Of a stretch of DNA of 64,000 nt, positions 34,787 to 43,889 are shown one piece after another. The translations under genes and the position numbers were made by a program. Numbering within the stretch: position 1 is the stretch's first letter; each line of letters opens with the position of its first letter. The notes beneath the pieces are model-generated. The model was not told the DNA's origin. It saw only the letters and a program-made list of their open reading frames with translations, and did no database searches. Source of the DNA: Bradyrhizobium sp. AUGA SZCCT0176 (GTDB lineage Bacteria; Pseudomonadota; Alphaproteobacteria; Rhizobiales; Xanthobacteraceae); the NCBI RefSeq assembly GCF_018130145.1, contig NZ_JAFCMB010000003.1, positions 434,001-498,000 on the forward strand, read 5' to 3'.

Positions 34787-35890
34787 ATGGACAAGGTTGA
34801 TTGCGTCGTCATCGGAGCGGGGGTGATCGGGCTCGCGATCGCGCGGCGTCTCGCCCAGTACGGCCGCGAAGTCATCGTGCTGGAGGCGGCCGAGGGCATC
34901 GGCACCATCACCTCATCGCGCAACAGCGAAGTGATCCACGCCGGTATCTATTACCGCGCCGGCAGCCTGATGGCGCAGATGTGCGTCAGTGGAAAACGGG
35001 CGCTCTACGAATATTGCCGCGACCACGGCATCCCGCATCGCAATTGCGGCAAGCTGATCGTCGCGACGACACCTGCGGAAACCGAAAAGCTGCAATCGAT
35101 CCGCGCCCATGCCGAAGCCAATGGCGTCGACGACATGCAGCTTCTGACCGGCGAAGCGGCGCGCGCACTCGAGCCGGCGCTTAATTGCGACGCGGCCCTG
35201 CTTTCGCCGTCGACCGGCATCATCGACAGCCACGCCTACATGCGGGCGCTGATGGGCGATGCCGAGGAAGCTGGTGCCGCCTACGCGTTTTACACGCCGC
35301 TGCTGCGCGCCCGGGCAAACGCGGGCAGGATTGAAATCGAGACGGGCGGCGATGCGCCGATGGTTCTGGAATGCAATCTGTTGATCAACGCAGCGGGATT
35401 GGGCGCGCCTTCAGTCGCGCGCAGCATCGAGGGCATGCCGATCGAGCTGATACCGCCGGCGTATCTCGCCAAGGGCAATTATTTCAGCTGCAGCGCGCGG
35501 GCGCCGTTTTCACGGCTGATATATCCGGTGCCGGAGCCCGGCGGGCTTGGCGTGCACCTCACCCTCGACATGGCCGGACAGGCGCGCTTCGGTCCGGACG
35601 TGGAGTGGGTCGAGAGCATCGACTACGCCGTCGACCCGGCCCGTGCCGACAGGTTCTATCCCGCGATCCGGCGCTATTGGCCGGCGCTGCCGGACGGGGC
35701 GCTGATGCCGAGCTATTCCGGAATCCGGCCGAAGATCGTGCCACCTGCGGTTGCCACGCAGGATTTCCTGATCCAGGGACCGCGCGCGCACGGCGTCACT
35801 GGACTGATCAACCTGTTCGGCATCGAATCGCCGGGACTGACGTCGTCCCTGGCGATCGCTGATCATGTTGGTGAACTGGCAGAGCAGTAA
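34787..35890 (+). CDS. L-2-hydroxyglutarate dehydrogenase-like FAD oxidoreductase
   Basis: A 367-residue flavoprotein of the DAO/LhgO group. The FAD fold is [19 protein letters not shown] and the second motif is [14 protein letters not shown], in which [11 protein letters not shown] is characteristic of L-2-hydroxyglutarate oxidases and dehydrogenases. The C-terminal [19 protein letters not shown] closes the FAD site. It would oxidise L-2-hydroxyglutarate or a related 2-hydroxy acid to the keto acid and pass electrons to the respiratory chain. The start at MDKVDC is chosen because the fold begins here; upstream frame residues do not match the family. It stands alone. Confidence 0.85.
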   Translation: MDKVDCVVIGAGVIGLAIARRLAQYGREVIVLEAAEGIGTITSSRNSEVIHAGIYYRAGSLMAQMCVSGKRALYEYCRDHGIPHRNCGKLIVATTPAETEKLQSIRAHAEANGVDDMQLLTGEAARALEPALNCDAALLSPSTGIIDSHAYMRALMGDAEEAGAAYAFYTPLLRARANAGRIEIETGGDAPMVLECNLLINAAGLGAPSVARSIEGMPIELIPPAYLAKGNYFSCSARAPFSRLIYPVPEPGGLGVHLTLDMAGQARFGPDVEWVESIDYAVDPARADRFYPAIRRYWPALPDGALMPSYSGIRPKIVPPAVATQDFLIQGPRAHGVTGLINLFGIESPGLTSSLAIADHVGELAEQ

Positions 35891-35991
35891 GCGATAAATA
35901 CAAGATAATTTCGCAATACAACCTATACGGATGAGCGCATCAGCGCCCATCCGACGGTGAATTACGTTTCGCTATTCTGCTGGAGACCGGT

Positions 35992-36177
35992 TTAGTGGAC
36001 CGTATCGCTGGCGGTTTGTTTCAACCGCTCGATCTCGTCCTTGACCATCAACTTGCGACGCTTCAACTCGACAATGTGCAGGTCGTCTGTGGAAAGGTGC
36101 ACGAGCGCTTCGTGCAATTCGTTTTCGAGGATCTTGTGTTTACGTTCAAGTTCAACAAGATGCGCCTGTAGAGCCAT
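35992..36177 (-). CDS. DUF465 (YdcH-like) small coiled-coil protein
   Basis: A 61-residue protein of the YdcH/DUF465 family. Its helices (LERKHKILENELHEAL, then IVELKRRKLMVKDEIERLKQ) form a helical hairpin. A strong GAGGAG ribosome site precedes the ATG at 36177. The family is widespread and of unknown function. It is divergent from a second, different member at 36417, with 239 bases between them. Confidence 0.85.
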   Translation of the reverse strand: MALQAHLVELERKHKILENELHEALVHLSTDDLHIVELKRRKLMVKDEIERLKQTASDTVH

Positions 36178-36416
36178 ACGAAATCTCCTCGGTGGGTGAA
36201 ACCTCAGATTCGATCCGGACGAAGGAGTGTACACCAGCCGCCGAATCTGTCGATGGCTATCCAGAATCGGGCCTCTCATTTTTTCGGATTTATCTGTAAC
36301 CAATCGTGACTATGGAACCGGGTCAGCTTGCGGACCGGGCCCGCAGGGACGATATTTCGCTGGCGGCTTCGCAAGCCGTCTACAACCTCATCGTGCTTTT
36401 GCAGTAAGCGTACGCC

Positions 36417-36623
36417 ATGACCAACGAAGATGAGCGCGAGCTCGAAAACGAGCTTGCCCGGCTGCAGCAGGAGCATCGCGATCTCGATGCGGCGATCGAC
36501 GCGCTGCATCAGTCGCCGGCGCCGGATCTGCTGCGGCTGCAGCGGCTGAAGAAGCGCAAACTGCAATTGCGCGACCGCATCGCCTTCATCGAAGACCAGA
36601 TCACGCCTGATATCATTGCCTGA
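36417..36623 (+). CDS. Second DUF465 (YdcH-like) small coiled-coil protein
   Basis: A 68-residue helical hairpin protein (LENELARLQQEHRDLDAAID, then LKKRKLQLRDRIAFIEDQI) with the RLKKRKLQLRD turn typical of DUF465. It diverges in sequence from its neighbour at 35992, so the pair is an old duplication. The ribosome site is weak. The function is unknown. It faces a 334-base gap with a LexA box near its far end. Confidence 0.8.
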   Translation: MTNEDERELENELARLQQEHRDLDAAIDALHQSPAPDLLRLQRLKKRKLQLRDRIAFIEDQITPDIIA

Positions 36624-36957
36624 TCGCAGGCTGATCGCGCCGGCGCCGGATGCCGCAGTGGACAAGCCGCACCCCGATGAGCAGCCGCAACCTGGCTGCC
36701 GCCGATCGGTTCGCCCGGCCGGTGCGAGTTTTTTTCGGAACGGTGGGGCTATAGCCAAAAGACCGCCTGCCTGCGCCGATCCCCTTTTCCCCGACATCCA
36801 CAAGGCGCCGCGGTTGCGACGAATTTTCAGCATCTCGATCGCGTCGCCGGCAGCCGGTTGAGCGCGGGAAAACGAATTTTCGCGCACGTTCTTGGCTTGA
36901 CTCCAAAAGAACAAAAGAGGAACATACTTCCCTGCCGCCAGCAAAGGGAGTTCCGCC
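36624..36957. other. Intergenic region containing a LexA-controlled promoter
   Basis: No gene is supported in these 334 bases. The first 270 show only GC-rich sequence without clear structure. The last 65 hold the promoter with the LexA box described separately and the AAGGGAG ribosome site of the next gene. Confidence 0.6.
36897..36923 (+). promoter_or_regulatory. Promoter with an alphaproteobacterial LexA (SOS) box
   Basis: GAAC-AAAAGAG-GAAC at 36909-36923 is an exact GAAC-N7-GAAC LexA box. A -35 element TTGACT lies at 36897-36902, so the box occupies the -35/-10 spacer and the -10 edge, where a repressor would block transcription. The next ATG is 35 bases downstream. Confidence 0.8.
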
Positions 36958-37170
36958 ATGTCCGCACCACCGTCCCTGTCCGACAACAGCCGCTACGAGC
37001 AAGCCTGCGATCAGGCGATCGCGATGTGCGACGGCAATCTGCGCTCGACCATCAAGGCGCTGATCATGGCCAACGAATATCTGGAAGCCGAGCTGGAGGA
37101 ATTGCAGGCGGCGATATCCGCCGGCTGCGTGCCGACCCAATCCTTGCGCACCAGCAGCACCGCTGCCTGA
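36958..37170 (+). CDS. Small helical protein, probably SOS-induced
   Basis: A 70-residue protein of no recognised family. It is helical and acidic, with ACDQAIAMCDGNLRSTIKAL and MANEYLEAELEELQAAI, and a polar tail (TQSLRTSSTAA). No membrane span or signal is present. A strong ribosome site (AAGGGAG) and the LexA-box promoter just upstream suggest that it is expressed on DNA damage. It is followed 20 bases later by another small gene, so they may be co-induced. It may be a regulator, inhibitor or adaptor in the SOS response, but this is inference from the promoter. Confidence 0.7.
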   Translation: MSAPPSLSDNSRYEQACDQAIAMCDGNLRSTIKALIMANEYLEAELEELQAAISAGCVPTQSLRTSSTAA

Positions 37171-37190
37171 GCAGCGAAACCGGAGCGACG

Positions 37191-37445
37191 ATGATGGCCG
37201 ATGTCACCTATTACGTTGCATTGCCATTCCTGCAGGACGATGACGGCTCGCCGGTCGCTGGCGCTGCCGAGGAGTGCCAGAGTCCGACCACCGCGCTGCG
37301 CCGCGCCGAGATCCTGTCGCGAGCCCCCGGCAGCATCGGCGCAGTCGCGTTCAGCCGCAGCGGCGATCCCATGATCGGCGAATTCGGCGACGCGCAATTG
37401 CTGCGGAAGTTCGGCAACGTGCCGGAAGATTTGAGCGGGCTTTGA
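37191..37445 (+). CDS. Small conserved-looking protein, second gene of the SOS-type unit
   Basis: An 84-residue protein of unknown family. It is mainly beta-like and small (VTYYVALPFLQDDDGSPVAG, then APGSIGAVAFSRSGDPMIGE), with no membrane span. Two adjacent ATGs (37191, 37194) follow GGAG six bases away. It is only 20 bases downstream of the LexA-preceded gene and probably shares its promoter. A palindromic repeat follows at once. No function is recognised. It is included as a real gene because of its ribosome site, codon use and position. Confidence 0.65.
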   Translation: MMADVTYYVALPFLQDDDGSPVAGAAEECQSPTTALRRAEILSRAPGSIGAVAFSRSGDPMIGEFGDAQLLRKFGNVPEDLSGL

Positions 37446-37463
37446 CCGTTTGCGAGCGATCGT

Positions 37464-37584
37464 GGGGTGGGCAAAGGCGCACTGCGCCGAGCCCACCAAA
37501 TTAATTCGCGAAACAAGATGGTGGGCACGCGGAGTCTGTCATCGGGCGCGCATTCGCGCGACCCGTTGGCTTTGCCCACCCTAC
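37464..37584. repeat. Modular palindromic repeat (GGGTGGGCAAAG arms)
   Basis: The ends GGGTGGGCAAAG at 37465-37476 and CTTTGCCCACCC at 37570-37581 are perfect inverted repeats. Inside is a 42-base core at 37528-37569 that recurs, inverted, at 62989-63030 with one mismatch. Next to the core, GGTGGGCA at 37520-37527 pairs with TGCCCACC. The stop codon of the diguanylate cyclase gene (37581-37583) lies in the outer end. Confidence 0.85.
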
Positions 37585-38267
37585 AAATCGGCCTCATGCC
37601 GCCGCAGCGCCTTGCGGATGTACATAGCGCTATCGGCCTCTTCCAGCGTGCGGCCCAATTCCGCGTGAGGACCGAGGATCGCGACGCCGGCGGAGGCGCC
37701 CGCAGTAACGGTGCTGCCACCAAACACAAAGGTGAGGCGATCGATCGCCCCCTCCAGCAACGCCGCCTTGGCCCTGGCATCGGTTTCGCTGAGATTCCAC
37801 AACAGCAGCGCGAACTCGTCGCCGCCGAGCCGGCCGATCACGTCAGATGCGCGCACGTGGGCCAGCAGCGTCTTCACGATGGCCTTGAGCACCTCGTCGC
37901 CGGCGGCATGACCGAAAGCGTCGTTGATCGGCTTCAGGCGATCGACGTCGAGCACGATCAGGGCACCGCTCGCGTGGTAACGCTTGATGAAGGCGATCGC
38001 GCGGTGCAATTCGCGCTCAAAACCGCGCCGGTTCGGAATATCCAGCAGAAAATCGGTATCGGCCGAGGCCTGCAGCTCCTCGATACGTGCCCGAGCCCGC
38101 GCCAATTGTGTCTTGAGCCGGCGGATCGTCGATTTGGGGTCAACGGACGGAGCCGGGGGCGGGCTTGCGGACTTGCGGATCCCGCGCGGCGCGGCTTTCG
38201 GTCCTGCCGGGGCCGTTTTCGGGCGTTTTGCGGTTCCCGCAGCCGCCGCCCTGGTTTTCTTCTTCAT
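37581..38267 (-). CDS. GGDEF diguanylate cyclase
   Basis: A 228-residue soluble protein. A basic, Ala/Pro/Lys-rich N-terminal 45 residues leads into a coiled coil (about 47-70, IRRLKTQLARARARIEELQA), then a GGDEF domain with intact GGDEF in IGRLGGDEFALLL. The inhibitory RxxD site (RASD) sits five residues before it, so c-di-GMP feedback is expected. It makes cyclic di-GMP from two GTP. The DNA-binding-like basic tail may tether it. The ribosome site is AGGGAAGG. Its stop codon coincides with the end of a palindromic repeat, which may have replaced the original C-terminus. Confidence 0.88.
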   Translation of the reverse strand: MKKKTRAAAAGTAKRPKTAPAGPKAAPRGIRKSASPPPAPSVDPKSTIRRLKTQLARARARIEELQASADTDFLLDIPNRRGFERELHRAIAFIKRYHASGALIVLDVDRLKPINDAFGHAAGDEVLKAIVKTLLAHVRASDVIGRLGGDEFALLLWNLSETDARAKAALLEGAIDRLTFVFGGSTVTAGASAGVAILGPHAELGRTLEEADSAMYIRKALRRHEADL

Positions 38268-38418
38268 GACCTTCCCTGTGCAGGCATGCGTATCAAGGCT
38301 TGCCCGGATTCACCAAGACAGGATAGTCCATTCCTAATCCCTTGCCATGCCTTGGATGACGCCCGGGCCGCCCCTATAATCGGCCTATGTTTCTGGATTC
38401 CCCAATAGAATTGACGAG

Positions 38419-38907
38419 ATGACCGCACCGATCGCCATCATTATGGGAAGCCAGTCGGACTGGGAGACCATGCGCCACGCCGCCGACACGCTGGCGGCGC
38501 TCGGGGTCGACTGCGAAAAACGCATCGTCTCGGCCCATCGCACCCCCGACCGGCTGTTTGCTTTCGCCAAGGGCGCCAAGGCGGCCGGCTTCAAGATCAT
38601 TATCGCCGGTGCCGGGGGTGCGGCGCATCTGCCGGGCATGGCGGCGGCGCTGACCGAACTCCCGGTGTTCGGCGTTCCCGTCGAATCCAAGGCGCTGTCC
38701 GGCGTCGATTCGCTCTATTCGATCGTGCAGATGCCTGCGGGCGTCCCCGTCGGCACCCTTGCGATTGGCAAGGCCGGCGCGATCAACGCCGCCCTGCTCG
38801 CCGCCAGCGTATTGGCGCTGCACGATCCGGCGCTGGCGACGCGCCTGGCCGCCTGGCGCAAGCAGCAGACCGATGCGGTCAAAGAGCGGCCGGAGGGCTT
38901 GGCGTGA
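38419..38907 (+). CDS. purE: N5-carboxyaminoimidazole ribonucleotide mutase PurE
   Basis: A 162-residue class I PurE. The signature [16 protein letters not shown] and [16 protein letters not shown] with [11 protein letters not shown] build the active site. It converts N5-CAIR to CAIR in de novo purine synthesis. It overlaps purK by four bases (GTGA), the usual purEK arrangement. The ribosome site is weak (GACGAG). This housekeeping gene is normal in length and sequence. Confidence 0.97.
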   Translation: MTAPIAIIMGSQSDWETMRHAADTLAALGVDCEKRIVSAHRTPDRLFAFAKGAKAAGFKIIIAGAGGAAHLPGMAAALTELPVFGVPVESKALSGVDSLYSIVQMPAGVPVGTLAIGKAGAINAALLAASVLALHDPALATRLAAWRKQQTDAVKERPEGLA

Positions 38908-40004
38908 CGGCTTCCAACAATGTGAAGCTGAAGCCCGGCGACACCATCGGAATTCTCGGCGGCGGGCAATTGGGCCGGATGCTGGCGATGGCCGCGGCGC
39001 GCCTCGGCCTCCGCTGCCAGGTGTTTTCACCGGATCCGGATTCGCCGGCCTTCGACGTGGTGCTGAACGCCACCTGCGCGGAATATGCCGATGTCGAGGC
39101 GCTCGAACTGTTCGCCAACGACGTCAACGTCATCACCTATGAATTCGAGAATGTGCCGGCCGCCACCGCCATGGTGCTGGCGGCGCGCCGTCCGGTGCTG
39201 CCGGCCCAGAAGATCCTCGAGACCACGCAGGACCGGCTGATCGAAAAGGATTTTGTGAAGCGCCTCGGTATCGGCACCGCCGACTATGCCGACGTGTCGT
39301 CGGTGGAAACCCTGCGGGCGGCGATCAAGAAGATCGGCCTGCCCGCCGTGATCAAGACCCGCCGCTTCGGCTATGACGGCAAGGGCCAGGCGATCATCCG
39401 CGATGGCGACGATCTCACCCGGGTCTGGGAGGACCTCGGCACCAAATCGGCGATCCTCGAGGCCTTCATTCCGTTCGAACGCGAGATCTCGGTGATCGCT
39501 GCGCGCTCGGTCGACGGCCAGGTCGAGAGTTTCGACGTCACCGAAAACGAGCACCGCGACCACATCCTGAAAATCTCGCGCGCGCCGGCGCAGATATCGG
39601 ATGCGCTGGCGGCGCAGGCACGCGGCATCGCCGAGCAGATCGCAACCGCGCTGCACTATGTCGGCGTGCTCGCGGTCGAAATGTTCGTGGTAGCGGAAAA
39701 TGGCGGGCCGAAAGTGCTGGTCAACGAGATCGCGCCGCGGGTGCATAATTCCGGACACTGGACGCTGGACGGCGCCTCGATCTCGCAGTTCGAGCAGCAC
39801 ATCCGCGCCATCGCCGGCTGGCCGCTCGGCAAACCGGTTCGTCATGGCGAGGTCACCATGACGAACCTGATTGGCGACGACATCCTCGGCTACGAGCAGT
39901 GGCTGACGGTTCCCGGCGCCACCGTGCACCTTTACGGCAAGGGCGCGCCGAAGCCGGGCCGCAAGATGGGTCACGTCACCGAAGTGTCGCCGCGCAAGAA
40001 ATAG
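38904..40004 (+). CDS. purK: N5-carboxyaminoimidazole ribonucleotide synthase PurK
   Basis: A 366-residue ATP-grasp enzyme that carboxylates AIR using ATP and bicarbonate. The N-terminal fold has [21 protein letters not shown], and the ATP-grasp core includes [19 protein letters not shown] and [18 protein letters not shown]. It starts with GTG within the end of purE, so the two enzymes are made together. Standard in all features. Confidence 0.97.
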   Translation: MTASNNVKLKPGDTIGILGGGQLGRMLAMAAARLGLRCQVFSPDPDSPAFDVVLNATCAEYADVEALELFANDVNVITYEFENVPAATAMVLAARRPVLPAQKILETTQDRLIEKDFVKRLGIGTADYADVSSVETLRAAIKKIGLPAVIKTRRFGYDGKGQAIIRDGDDLTRVWEDLGTKSAILEAFIPFEREISVIAARSVDGQVESFDVTENEHRDHILKISRAPAQISDALAAQARGIAEQIATALHYVGVLAVEMFVVAENGGPKVLVNEIAPRVHNSGHWTLDGASISQFEQHIRAIAGWPLGKPVRHGEVTMTNLIGDDILGYEQWLTVPGATVHLYGKGAPKPGRKMGHVTEVSPRKK

Positions 40005-40007
40005 CAG

Positions 40008-40032
40008 CAAGCCCGCATCACGCAGGCTTGCG
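40008..40032. terminator. Hairpin between convergent purK and aqpZ
   Basis: GCAAGCC and GGCTTGC form a 7-bp stem across an 11-base loop. No U-run follows, so it may slow transcription from both sides rather than act as a strong terminator. Confidence 0.4.
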
Positions 40033-40047
40033 CTAGGCGGCCTCGCG

Positions 40048-40770
40048 CTAGGCCGACTTGCGGCCCTCGACGACGCCGGAGGGCTCCTCGCTGAGCCAGC
40101 GATAGATCACCCCGCCCAGCACGCCGCCGATCAGCGGCGCCACCCAGAACAGCCAGAGCTGCGCCAGCGCCCATCCGCCGACGAACAGCGCAGGCCCGGT
40201 GCTGCGCGCCGGATTCACCGAGGTGTTGGTGACGGGAATGCTGACGAGGTGGATCATGACAAGCGCCAATCCGATCGCCAGCGGTGCAAAGCCCGCCGGC
40301 GCCTTGCCATGGGTCGCGCCCATGATGATGAACAGGAACATCATCGTCATCACCACCTCGGTGATGAAGCAGACAACCATGCTGTACTTGCCAGGCGAAT
40401 GCGCGTCATAGCCGTTCGACGCAAAACCCTTGGTGACGTCGAAACCGGCAGCGCCGCTCGCGATCACATAAAGCAGCGCCGCCGCCGCAACGGCGCCGAT
40501 CACCTGCGCGATGATGTAGGGCGCGATTTGCCCGGTTGGAAAGCGCCCGCCTGCGGCAAGCCCCACCGTGACGGCCGGATTGAGATGGCAGCCGGATACA
40601 TGACCGATCGCATAGGCCATGGTGACGACGCTCAGTCCGAACGCAAAGGACACCCCGACCAGTCCGATACCCACCTGCGGAAAGGCGGCGGCGATGACGG
40701 CGCTGCCGCATCCCGCAAATGTCAGCCAGAACGTGCCGATGGCCTCGGCGGCATATTTCTTCGTATCCAT
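40048..40770 (-). CDS. aqpZ: Aquaporin Z
   Basis: A 240-residue water channel with six spans and two half-helices. The two NPA boxes are [13 protein letters not shown] and [13 protein letters not shown]. The selectivity filter residues Phe (GTFWLTF), His (MIHLVSIP) and Arg (NPARS) are those of a strict water channel rather than a glycerol facilitator. It mediates water flux in osmotic shock. Its ribosome site, GGGGAGA, lies close to the ATG. It converges with purK. Sure. Confidence 0.96.
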   Translation of the reverse strand: MDTKKYAAEAIGTFWLTFAGCGSAVIAAAFPQVGIGLVGVSFAFGLSVVTMAYAIGHVSGCHLNPAVTVGLAAGGRFPTGQIAPYIIAQVIGAVAAAALLYVIASGAAGFDVTKGFASNGYDAHSPGKYSMVVCFITEVVMTMMFLFIIMGATHGKAPAGFAPLAIGLALVMIHLVSIPVTNTSVNPARSTGPALFVGGWALAQLWLFWVAPLIGGVLGGVIYRWLSEEPSGVVEGRKSA

Positions 40771-41034
40771 GGTTGTCTCCCCAGATTGTTGCTGCCGGGT
40801 TGCTCAAAAACTCCGGGAACAGCCTCGGTCTGGGCACATAACCTCCCAAATCAGGGCCGAACAGCGTCAGATTTGCCGCATTTCATGGCTTAACTTGGTC
40901 CGGCTGTTCGCTTCACAGGTGGACATCCCAGGTTTTGTCTGGTAAATGCCCGCGTTCAGGTTAAGGGCTAGGCCTTTCGCCAGCTCGTTAGCTTTACCAG
41001 AATTCCTATCCGATCAATTGAAAGAGGATGCCGC

Positions 41035-41343
41035 GTGCAGGTTCTCGTCCGCGATAACAATGTCGATCAAGCCCTCAAGGCGCTGAAGAAGAAGATGCAG
41101 CGCGAGGGTATTTTCCGCGAGATGAAACTCCGCGGCCATTATGAAAAGCCCTCCGAGAAGAAGGCCCGTGAAAAGGCCGAAGCCGTGCGCCGCGCACGCA
41201 AGCTGGCTCGCAAGAAGCTGCAGCGCGAAGGCCTGCTGCCGATGAAGCCGAAGCCGGTGTTCGGTGCTGGCCCCGGTGGCGACCGTGGTGGTCCCGGTGG
41301 CGGGCGTGGCGGCCCGGGTGCAGGTCCGCGCGGACCGCGCTGA
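41035..41343 (+). CDS. rpsU: Ribosomal protein S21 with a Gly/Pro/Arg-rich tail
   Basis: A 102-residue protein. The S21 core ([20 protein letters not shown], then [20 protein letters not shown]) fills residues 1-65. The last 35 residues are an extension rich in Gly, Pro and Arg ([13 protein letters not shown]), longer than the usual 70-residue protein. S21 helps 30S subunits select mRNA start regions. The GTG start follows AGAGGA. A strong terminator follows. The tail could bind RNA or mediate phase separation, but this is inference. Confidence 0.95.
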   Translation: MQVLVRDNNVDQALKALKKKMQREGIFREMKLRGHYEKPSEKKAREKAEAVRRARKLARKKLQREGLLPMKPKPVFGAGPGGDRGGPGGGRGGPGAGPRGPR

Positions 41344-41366
41344 ACGGCCGAGCAGATTTGAATTGG

Positions 41367-41395
41367 AAAGCGCGGGCCCCGGCCTGCGCTTTTTT
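41367..41395 (+). terminator. Rho-independent terminator of rpsU
   Basis: AAGCGCGGGCC pairs with GGCCTGCGCTT (one G-U pair), followed by a run of T. Beyond it are tandem T-rich copies of TTTTTTCTTTGGG to about 41426. Confidence 0.85.
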
Positions 41396-41513
41396 CTTTG
41401 GGTTTTTTCTTTGGGTTTTTTGTTTGTCGGTCCGAGGGCCTGACGGGTTCGGTCCGCCGGTTGCGGCTATTTTGACCGATGCATTTTGCGGCGTGCCGGG
41501 CTACCTATGCGCC

Positions 41514-42170
41514 ATGAACGCGCGAGCATTCCGCCATATGGCCATTCCGGCCTCCTGTTCGTTTTCTCGTGGCGTGCGCCGTACGGTCGTACTTGTCGCG
41601 CTGCTGACGATGCCGCTTGGCGGCTGCTCGTTCGATCTGGGATCGTGGGGCGCGGACAGCCCAAAGCCGCAGCCCGTGGCGCAGAAACCGACCGACAATA
41701 TCAGCGCGCGCAGCGTCAGCGACTCGCAAGGCTATGCCACCCGCGGCCAGGTGCTCGCCAAGTCCGGCAAGAACGAAGAGGCGTTGGCGGAATTCGATCG
41801 CGCCCTCGCTCTCGATCCGTACAACGTCCAGGCGCTCTACGGCCGCGGGCTGATCTATCAAGGCGAGAAACAGTACCAGCAGGCGATCGAGGATTTCACC
41901 GCCGCCAACGGCCTGACGCCGCAAAAGGTCGAACCGTTGCTCGGCCGCGCAACAAGCTATCTTGCGATCGACAAGGCCAAGGAAGCGGCCGCCGACCTCG
42001 ACGAGGCGGTGCAGGCCGATCCCAACAGCGCACCGGCGTGGTCAGCCCGCGGGCAGGCCTATGAACGGCTCGGCGACAAGGCCAAGGCGGCCGCTTCCTA
42101 TGGCCGCGCCATTGCAATCCGCCCCAAGGACGAAGCCGCACGCAGCGGCCTGGCCCGCACCGGCGGGTAG
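41514..42170 (+). CDS. TPR lipoprotein
   Basis: A 218-residue protein. A basic N-terminus and hydrophobic segment lead to the lipobox LGGC near residue 39 (MPLGGCSF), so it is a lipid-anchored protein. Three to four tetratricopeptide repeats follow at about 70-210 (QGYATRGQVLAKSGKNEEAL, then ALYGRGLIYQGEKQYQQAIE). TPR lipoproteins of this size often assist outer-membrane or cell-wall complexes. The start at 41514 is chosen over 41538, but either fits. A dispersed repeat begins right at its stop codon. Confidence 0.75.
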   Translation: MNARAFRHMAIPASCSFSRGVRRTVVLVALLTMPLGGCSFDLGSWGADSPKPQPVAQKPTDNISARSVSDSQGYATRGQVLAKSGKNEEALAEFDRALALDPYNVQALYGRGLIYQGEKQYQQAIEDFTAANGLTPQKVEPLLGRATSYLAIDKAKEAAADLDEAVQADPNSAPAWSARGQAYERLGDKAKAAASYGRAIAIRPKDEAARSGLARTGG

Positions 42171-42291
42171 CGCGTTTTCCCGCGAAGCATGCCCTCGGAC
42201 TTGATCCGGGGGTGGATACCGGTTCGCGTCGAGAAAACGCGTCAAATCAGGAATCCAGAACCCCGATCCGATTCAATCGGAACGCGGCTCT
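42168..42291. repeat. Dispersed repeat (ACCGGTTCGC type), copy after the TPR gene
   Basis: It shares CGTTTTCC, ACCGGTTCGCGTC, AAAACGCGTCAAA and GGAATCCAGA-type blocks with 62438-62537. It also has an insert of about 22 bases. The TAG stop of the TPR gene falls at the repeat's first bases. The terminal hairpin is degraded compared with the other copy. Confidence 0.8.
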
Positions 42292-42384
42292 CGACGCAAA
42301 ATCGCGAAAACAACCCCATGCAAAGTAGAGGCCCCGGTCGCGGCGATGCCTGCGTCCGGGGCACGAGAAGACACGATCTATGGA

Positions 42385-43344
42385 TTATTTCGGCAGGACG
42401 GCGTGAAACACCGACTTCGCCGCCGACAGCACGTCCTCGGCTACGGCCGTGGTACGCTCGCGCACCGACGGCTCCGGCACATCGGCCCGCAAATCGAGCG
42501 GACGCGAGACCGGAATTTCGGCCGGCGGCGTCGGACGGCGCGGATCGACAGACGCATTGGCTGCGTAAGGCGGCCTGCCCTGATCGAAGCTCTCCCCTCC
42601 CGAAGGCGTCGAGACCGAGATCGGCGGCGGCAGCGGGCGAAGCGCCGGCGCGGTTGCGACCCGCGGCGTCTCGCTTCGTGGCGTCTCGATCCGCGGGGTC
42701 TCTACTCGCTGAGCTTCGGGCGTGCGCACCACTTCGGGTGCACGCGGCGAACCATCATTGTTGACCCGCAGACGCTCGATTGCAGCGCGCGCGAGGTCGT
42801 TGGCGTCGCGGCGATCATCCGGCACAACAGCGGTTTCGACCGGCGGCGCGGCAACAGGCGCCGGCGGCGCGGCCGCGACGGCCGGCGCCACGGGCTGCAC
42901 CGGTGACGGCAGCACGACCCTGATCTTTTCCTTTTCGCGTTCGCGCGGCGCGGCGCGGGTGGCGCGTGGCTCGGCCGGAACGCGCGCGGTCTCGGCCGGC
43001 GCATCGGCGGACTTCGCGTCAGCCTTTACTTCAGGCTTCACGTCCGCCTTCACATCCGCTTTGGCTTCAACCTTCTCGACCACCGCCGGCCGTTCGGCCG
43101 CGGTCTTCTCGAGGAGGGCTTTTTCGGAAATGCCCTTGGCCCTGACGCCCGCCGTCGGTGGGTTGCCGGTTTCCGCGGCCTTGGCTGGAGCTTTGGGGTC
43201 GGCAGCCGATACGGCGGCGGCGACAGGGGCATCCGTGCCCGGCCTGGTGACGATGTAATGATTGACGATGTAAGCCCCGATGACGGTCGCTGCCACCGAA
43301 GGCAGGATGTCGATCGTGAATTTCGAAATATACTTCTTCAGCAT
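42385..43344 (-). CDS. Membrane-anchored Ala/Pro/Lys-rich protein of unknown function
   Basis: A 319-residue protein. One N-terminal span (about 12-34, DILPSVAATVIGAYIVNHYI) is followed by a long low-complexity region rich in Ala, Pro, Lys and Glu (EAKADVKADVKPEVKADAK repeats at about 92-112), then Pro/Arg-rich sequence with VETPRIETPRSETPR repeats. The C-terminus ends in a helix (TAVAEDVLSAAKSVFHAVLP). It is probably a type II envelope protein with an extended periplasmic arm. GGGGAG lies about nine bases before the start at 43344. No family recognised. Confidence 0.65.
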   Translation of the reverse strand: MLKKYISKFTIDILPSVAATVIGAYIVNHYIVTRPGTDAPVAAAVSAADPKAPAKAAETGNPPTAGVRAKGISEKALLEKTAAERPAVVEKVEAKADVKADVKPEVKADAKSADAPAETARVPAEPRATRAAPREREKEKIRVVLPSPVQPVAPAVAAAPPAPVAAPPVETAVVPDDRRDANDLARAAIERLRVNNDGSPRAPEVVRTPEAQRVETPRIETPRSETPRVATAPALRPLPPPISVSTPSGGESFDQGRPPYAANASVDPRRPTPPAEIPVSRPLDLRADVPEPSVRERTTAVAEDVLSAAKSVFHAVLPK

Positions 43345-43573
43345 GCCGGCCACTCCCCGCGGCAAGTTTGATGCTGGAACTTCTGGGCATATTGAGGGAT
43401 CAACTGCGACGGATCGGTGGCAATTGTGCAGATCCTCATGAGTTCCGTTTTTACCGCCCTAAGGCGACCCCGCGGGGCCCTTGTTGCGGCACGTTCCGGG
43501 AGCCGCACAATTAACGGCTTGTCAGCACCTGCGGCCGAAATGGGTCGGTTGCGGCGCTGCCGATACCGGACGG

Positions 43574-43858
43574 TCAGGGCTTCAGTTCGACCTCCAGGAA
43601 CACGATCTCGGTTGCCGTTTCGTTGAGCACGTCGTGCTCGACGCCCGCCTTTCGGAAATAGGATTTACCGACGGCGAGCTGCGCCTTCGAGCGTTCGCCG
43701 TTCGGCGCCACGATGGTCATTTCGCCCGATGTCACCGGCACGATCACATAATCCATCCCATGGGTGTGGTGGCCGGTAGCGCTGCCCGGCGCCAGCCGCC
43801 ACTCGGTGACGCGAACTTCCGGGGTGTCGACCTGAACGTCTGACGTGGCGCTGAGCAT
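43574..43858 (-). CDS. Small cupin-domain protein
   Basis: A 94-residue single cupin. The metal-binding motif 1 appears as GHHTHGMDYVIVPV, and motif 2 as GVEHDVLNETATE. Such small cupins bind a divalent metal and may act as isomerases, dioxygenases or sensors. The ribosome site GGAG is about nine bases before the ATG. It lies 31 bases downstream of chaA on the same strand and may be co-transcribed. The substrate is not predictable. Confidence 0.82.
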   Translation of the reverse strand: MLSATSDVQVDTPEVRVTEWRLAPGSATGHHTHGMDYVIVPVTSGEMTIVAPNGERSKAQLAVGKSYFRKAGVEHDVLNETATEIVFLEVELKP

Positions 43859-43889
43859 TTTGGATGAACTCCAGGGAACGACAAGGGAA

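Noticed and set aside
41390..41426. Tandem TTTTTTCTTTGGG copies after rpsU
   Set aside because: Only two full copies. Probably slippage in a terminator tail rather than a functional repeat.
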